Source: Burkholderia paludis (lineage in GTDB: Bacteria > Pseudomonadota > Gammaproteobacteria > Burkholderiales > Burkholderiaceae). Taken from it: a stretch of 35,197 nucleotides of DNA. A program made the translations under genes and the position numbers. Under the pieces are notes generated by a model. The model ran no database searches and had not been told where the DNA came from. It saw nothing but the letters and a program-made list of their open reading frames with translations. This document shows positions 31,883 through 35,197 of the stretch, piece by piece (positions within the stretch are counted from its first letter, which is position 1; every line of letters starts with the position of its first letter). Location of the stretch: NCBI RefSeq assembly GCF_000732615.1, contig NZ_JPGL01000083.1, positions 1 to 35,197 of the forward strand. Direction: 5' to 3'.

Positions 31883-31921
31883 GCGCGCGGCCCGGCGGAG
31901 AAGATCCGCCGGGCCGCGCGC
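31883..31921. terminator. 17-bp perfect stem-loop without U-tract between convergent genes
   Basis: GCGCGCGGCCCGGCGGA, loop GAAGA and its exact complement make a 17-pair, almost all-GC stem. There is no T-tract on either strand. It begins 47 bases after the SBP-LysM stop and ends 10 bases before the end of the convergent antiporter gene. It may block transcripts or protect their 3' ends from both sides. Confidence 0.75.
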
Positions 31922-31930
31922 CTGTGGGCG

Positions 31931-33019
31931 TCAGTGGGTGATCGACAGGAACAGGTAGGCGGCGAACAGCGACAGGTGCACGACGCCGTGCAGCACCGTC
32001 GTGCGCCCCTGGCTGAGCGTCAGCGTGCTGACCAGCAGCGTCAGCGACAGCAGCACGGTTTCCATCGGGCCGATCCCCAGCGTGAGCGGCTGGCCGACCC
32101 AGATGAACACGGCCGCGACGGTCGGGATCGTGAGCCCGATGCTCGCGAGCGCCGAACCGAGCGCGAGGTTCATGCTGGTCTGCAGGCGGTTCGCGCGCGC
32201 GGCGGTGACGGCCGCGAGCCCTTCCGGCAGCAGCACGAGCGCGGCGATCACGATGCCGACCGCGGCTTCGGGCGCGCCGAGCTGCATCACCGCGTGCTCG
32301 ACGGCCGGCGACAGCAGCTTCGCGAGCAGCACGACGGCGACGAGGCTCACGAACAGGAGCAGCAGGCTGATCAGCGCGGTGCGGCTGCTCGGCGGCGCCG
32401 CGTGCACCGACTCGTTCCCGCTGTCGTGCGCGGTGAGGAAGTAGTCGCGGTGACGCACGGTCTGCACGAACACGAACGCGCCGTACAGCACGAGCGACGA
32501 CACGCCGGCGAAGGCGAGCTGCGACTTCGAAAAGAACGGGCCCGGCGCGGCGTTCAGGTAGTTCGGCATCACGAGCGACAGCACCGACAGCGACGCCAGC
32601 ACCGCGAGCGCCTTGCTTGCGCCGCGCCCCTGGAAGTCCTGTTCGCCGTGCTTCCACGCGCCGACCAGCAGGCAGATGCCGACGATGCCGTTGCAGATGA
32701 TCATCACGGCGGCGAACACGGTGTCGCGCGCGAGGCCCGATTTCTCGGGGCCCGCGCCGAGCATCACCGACACGATCAGCGCAACCTCGATGACGGTCAC
32801 GGCGACGGCGAGCACGAGTGTGCCGAACGGTTCGCCGACCCGATGGGCGACGACTTCGGCATGGTGGACCGCGGCGAACACCGCGCCGGCGAGCGCGGCG
32901 GCGAACAGCGCGATGACGAGGCCTTCGGCCGGCACGGCGCGCGACAGCGCGAGTACCAGCCACGCGGCAAGCGGGGCCAGCAGGGTCCAGCGCGGGAGCT
33001 GGTTGGACGAGAGCGGCAT
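31931..33019 (-). CDS. ChaA-like calcium (sodium)/proton antiporter
   Basis: This 362-residue membrane protein has about ten to eleven hydrophobic segments. The two family alpha-repeats are visible: LVLAVAVTVIEVALIVSVMLG with the functional Glu, followed by VFAAVMIICNGIVGICLLVG, and IVIAALVLLPEGLAAVTAARANRLQTSMNLALGSALASIGLTIP with its Glu. These are hallmarks of the CaCA superfamily, ChaA/CAX type. AAGGAAAC precedes ATG 33019. It probably exports Ca2+, Na+ or K+ in exchange for protons. It stands alone and is convergent with the SBP-LysM gene. Confidence 0.9.
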   Translation of the reverse strand: MPLSSNQLPRWTLLAPLAAWLVLALSRAVPAEGLVIALFAAALAGAVFAAVHHAEVVAHRVGEPFGTLVLAVAVTVIEVALIVSVMLGAGPEKSGLARDTVFAAVMIICNGIVGICLLVGAWKHGEQDFQGRGASKALAVLASLSVLSLVMPNYLNAAPGPFFSKSQLAFAGVSSLVLYGAFVFVQTVRHRDYFLTAHDSGNESVHAAPPSSRTALISLLLLFVSLVAVVLLAKLLSPAVEHAVMQLGAPEAAVGIVIAALVLLPEGLAAVTAARANRLQTSMNLALGSALASIGLTIPTVAAVFIWVGQPLTLGIGPMETVLLSLTLLVSTLTLSQGRTTVLHGVVHLSLFAAYLFLSITH

Positions 33020-33513
33020 GGAGGGTTTCCTTATGCGAGCGGCGGCGCGCGACGCGCCGTCACGGGTTGACGAAGCCCGGCCGTACTATCCGCCGAACGA
33101 GGACGATGAAACCGAAAGGTGGCCGCGCACGACGGCGCGGCCCCGGGTTCGCCGCCATGCGGCGGCGAGGGGCGCGGGCGGGCCGAAGCCCGTCGCTGGA
33201 TGAAACGGTTAGATGCGGCTGGCCGCGGACGAAGCGGTGAGCACGTATGACGATGCACGGGCCGGAGGCTCGGTTCCGACCCCGAAAGGGCGGCCGGCAA
33301 TGGACGGCGGTAGCGGCGTGACACGCGGTTTCCCCCTGAAATCCGGCGGTTTGTCGAATTTTATCAGGCGTTCGGGGGCTACTATCTCACATTCGGACGC
33401 TTACGTTGACCTTTCGGTTTACAAAAAGTGCCCCGATTTTTCAATTTTTTGTCTTTGCCGTTCCCGTAACGGTTTCCTGCACGACACATTCGGGCTCACC
33501 CTGACATAAATCT
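33020..33513. other. intergenic region upstream of paaH
   Basis: The left part is ordinary GC-rich DNA. From about 33340 to 33510 the composition falls to a much lower GC, with T-rich runs. It holds several TTCGG-containing words and a small inverted repeat CCGTT, CCCGT, AACGG at about 33459-33473. No convincing gene was found; the plus-strand frame 33213-33509 has no ribosome site and no recognisable motif. Confidence 0.5.
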
Positions 33514-33534
33514 ACCGACCGGTCGGTTTATAAT
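33514..33534 (+). promoter_or_regulatory. 14-bp palindromic operator adjoining a consensus -10 box of paaH
   Basis: ACCGACCGGTCGGT (33514-33527) is a perfect palindrome typical of TetR-family operators. TATAAT at 33529-33534 is a perfect -10 hexamer one base downstream, so a bound repressor would occlude the promoter. CTGACA at 33501-33506 is the best -35-like element but is 22 bases away. The site fits control by a PaaR-like repressor that responds to phenylacetyl-CoA. Confidence 0.75.
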
Positions 33535-33569
33535 AGCCCGCACCTCCACTTCTTGACGGATCGCAAGCG

Positions 33570-35126
33570 ATGGCTGTTTCTTCTGCACATTCGGTGAACT
33601 CGGGCGCGCTGGCGCCGTCGGCCGTCGTCGGCGTGATCGGCGCCGGCGCGATGGGCGCGGGCATCGCGCAGGTCGCGGCGGCGGCCGGCCATCCGGTGCT
33701 GCTGTACGACCTGAACGAAGCCGCGTGCGACAAGGCGCTGGCCGGCATCCGCGCGCAGTTCGCGCGACTCGCGGAGAAGGGCCGGCTCGATCCGGCGCAG
33801 GCTGACGCGGCCGGCAGCCGGATCCGCGCGGTGCGCACGCTGGCCGACTTCGCGGGCGCCGCGCTGATCGTCGAGGCGGCGGCCGAGCGGCTCGACGTGA
33901 AACGCGAGATCTTCGCGACCCTCGAGCGCCATGTCGACGACGCGTGCCTGCTCACCACCAACACGTCATCGATCTCGATCACGTCGATCGCGGCCGGGCT
34001 GCGGGCGCCGCAGCGCGTCGCCGGCCTGCATTTCTTCAATCCGGCGCCGCTGATGGCGCTCGTCGAGGTGGTCAGCGGGCTCGCGACCGCGGACGAGGTC
34101 GCGCAGGTGCTGTATGCGACCGCCGCCGCGTGGGGCAAGCAACCGGTGCTGGCGAAATCGACGCCGGGCTTCATCGTGAACCGCGTCGCGCGGCCGTACT
34201 ACGCCGAGGCGCTGCGGGTGCTGAACGAGCAGGGCGGCTCGCCGGCGTCGATCGACGCGGTGATGCGCGAGGCCGGCGGCTTCCGGATGGGGCCGTTCGA
34301 GCTGATGGACCTGATCGGCCACGACGTGAACTTCGCGGTGACCGAGTCGGTCTTTCGCGCGTACTTCAACGATCCGCGCTACACGCCTTCGCTGATCCAG
34401 CAGGAACTCGTGAACGCGGGCTTCCTCGGGCGCAAGTCGGGGCGCGGCTTCTATTCCTACGCGGACGGTGCGACGCCGCCCGCGCCCGATCTCGAGGCGC
34501 CGCGCGACGCGCCGGCCGACGTCGTGCTGCACGCGCAGGACGGCCCGGCCGCGGCGCTGCGGGCGCGCTGCGCCGAACGTATCGCGGGCGCACGGCAAGC
34601 CGGCGCGCATGCCGACGACCTGCTTGCAACGGCCGGCCGCGCATCGATCGCGCTGACCGACGGCCGCACCGCCACCGCGCGAGCCGCGCAGACGGGCGTG
34701 GCCGATCTCGTGCTGGTCGACCTGGCGCGCGACTATGCGCAGGCCGGGCTCGTCGCGCTGACGCGTGCGCTCCAGTGCAGCGACGCGGCCTACGCGGATG
34801 CGGTCGGCCTGTTCCAGCAGGCCGGCTTCCGGGTCGTCGGCATCGCGGACGTGCCGGGCATGGTCGCGATGCGCACCGTCGCGATGCTCGCGAACGAGGC
34901 GGCCGACACGGTAAACCAGGGCGTGTGCTCGCCCGCCGATCTCGATCTCGCGATGGAGAAGGGCGTGAACTACCCGCGCGGCCCGCTCGCGTGGGCCGAT
35001 GCGATCGGCATCGGCCGCGTGCATCGCGTGCTGTCGAACCTGGCGGCGAGCTACGGCGAGGACCGCTATCGCGTGTCGCCGCGCATCGCCGCGCTGCACG
35101 CGGCCGGCCGCACGTTCCGTTCGTAA
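33570..35126 (+). CDS. paaH: 3-hydroxyacyl-CoA dehydrogenase PaaH (3-hydroxyadipyl-CoA dehydrogenase)
   Basis: This 518-residue NAD-dependent enzyme has the Rossmann motif VGVIGAGAMGAGIAQVAA (residues 20-37). Next come EAAAERLDVKREIFATLE and TTNTSSISITSIAAG with the Ser/Asn of the active site. GLHFFNPAPLMALVEVV holds the catalytic His, and STPGFIVNRVARPYYAEALRV follows. Two C-terminal 3HCDH domains are present, the second with PRGPLAWADAIG. This two-domain length of about 510 residues is typical of PaaH (PaaC) of phenylacetate degradation, not of the shorter FadB2-type enzymes. The operator directly upstream and a closely following gene with a strong ribosome site support a paa operon. Confidence 0.85.
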   Translation: MAVSSAHSVNSGALAPSAVVGVIGAGAMGAGIAQVAAAAGHPVLLYDLNEAACDKALAGIRAQFARLAEKGRLDPAQADAAGSRIRAVRTLADFAGAALIVEAAAERLDVKREIFATLERHVDDACLLTTNTSSISITSIAAGLRAPQRVAGLHFFNPAPLMALVEVVSGLATADEVAQVLYATAAAWGKQPVLAKSTPGFIVNRVARPYYAEALRVLNEQGGSPASIDAVMREAGGFRMGPFELMDLIGHDVNFAVTESVFRAYFNDPRYTPSLIQQELVNAGFLGRKSGRGFYSYADGATPPAPDLEAPRDAPADVVLHAQDGPAAALRARCAERIAGARQAGAHADDLLATAGRASIALTDGRTATARAAQTGVADLVLVDLARDYAQAGLVALTRALQCSDAAYADAVGLFQQAGFRVVGIADVPGMVAMRTVAMLANEAADTVNQGVCSPADLDLAMEKGVNYPRGPLAWADAIGIGRVHRVLSNLAASYGEDRYRVSPRIAALHAAGRTFRS

Positions 35127-35183
35127 CGCCCGCTTCGTTGCCTCGATCACGATAACGACATCACTCCATTGGAGGAGCCCCCG

Positions 35184-35197
35184 ATGACCCACCCGAC
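35184..35197 (+). CDS. start of the next gene of the paaH operon (partial)
   Basis: ATG 35184 follows GGAGGAG (35171-35177) and reads MTHP before the window ends. The strong ribosome site and the 57-base distance from paaH make a real start likely. Which paa gene it is cannot be said from four codons. Confidence 0.65.

Noticed and set aside
33130..33335. Possible yybP-ykoY (Mn2+) riboswitch upstream of the ChaA-like gene
   Set aside because: A GAAACC-like word is present on the minus strand, but I could not find the conserved core of that riboswitch.
33213..33509. 98-codon plus-strand frame upstream of paaH
   Set aside because: No ribosome site, no motif and a composition that changes abruptly at the AT-rich island; more likely a non-coding leader.

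Overview
The window looks like chromosome from a Burkholderia, most likely of the B. cepacia complex. The evidence is the very high GC with GC-rich third codon positions, a Burkholderia-type general porin, three LysR regulators, a betaproteobacterial cellulose operon of the order bcsD-P-Q-A-B-Z-C, and at the right edge a paaH-type gene behind a 14-bp TetR-like palindrome. Species assignment is inference. No rRNA, tRNA, CRISPR array, IS element or prophage was recognised.

Layout. (a) 1-1836: the end of a Dyp-type peroxidase fragment (minus) running into a 20-base G homopolymer, then a DoxX membrane protein and a porin with its terminator. (b) 1837-14758: a promoter/leader region with direct repeats and hairpins, then a seven-gene cellulose operon. 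It encodes BcsD, the Ala/Pro-rich BcsP, the ParA-like BcsQ, the synthase BcsA with a PilZ domain, BcsB, the endoglucanase BcsZ and a very long BcsC. BcsC carries a roughly 320-residue linker with eleven PQQGY-like pentapeptides. (c) 15027-19449: a minus-strand catabolic set (M20 amidohydrolase, MHS-family transporter, isochorismatase-like hydrolase) divergent from a LysR regulator. Between transporter and hydrolase lies an unannotated Thr/Ser-rich mini-ORF, followed by hairpins that fit a classical attenuator. (d) 19624-20372: ppnP and a small secreted protein of unknown function.

(e) 20829-24321: a minus-strand group of a ClC-type channel with CBS domains, a MarR regulator and an HPP-CBS membrane protein. 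Two near-identical inverted repeats precede the MarR and HPP genes, suggesting one regulon. (f) 24679-29248: a LysR regulator, an ACS-family MFS transporter, a 2-hydroxyacid dehydrogenase and another divergent LysR. (g) 29249-31921: a hairpin-bearing spacer, then a two-gene unit. It encodes a two-TM coiled-coil protein and a solute-binding domain fused to LysM, with no ABC transporter genes beside it. It ends in a 17-bp perfect stem without a U-tract. (h) 31931-35197: a ChaA-like cation/proton antiporter, a 550-base spacer, paaH with its operator, and the first codons of the next gene.

The strongest candidates for something undescribed are the Thr/Ser leader-peptide attenuator (15609-15743), the coiled-coil plus SBP-LysM pair (29918-31836), the repeat linker in BcsC, and the BcsP-BcsD pairing. 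None could be checked against a database here.
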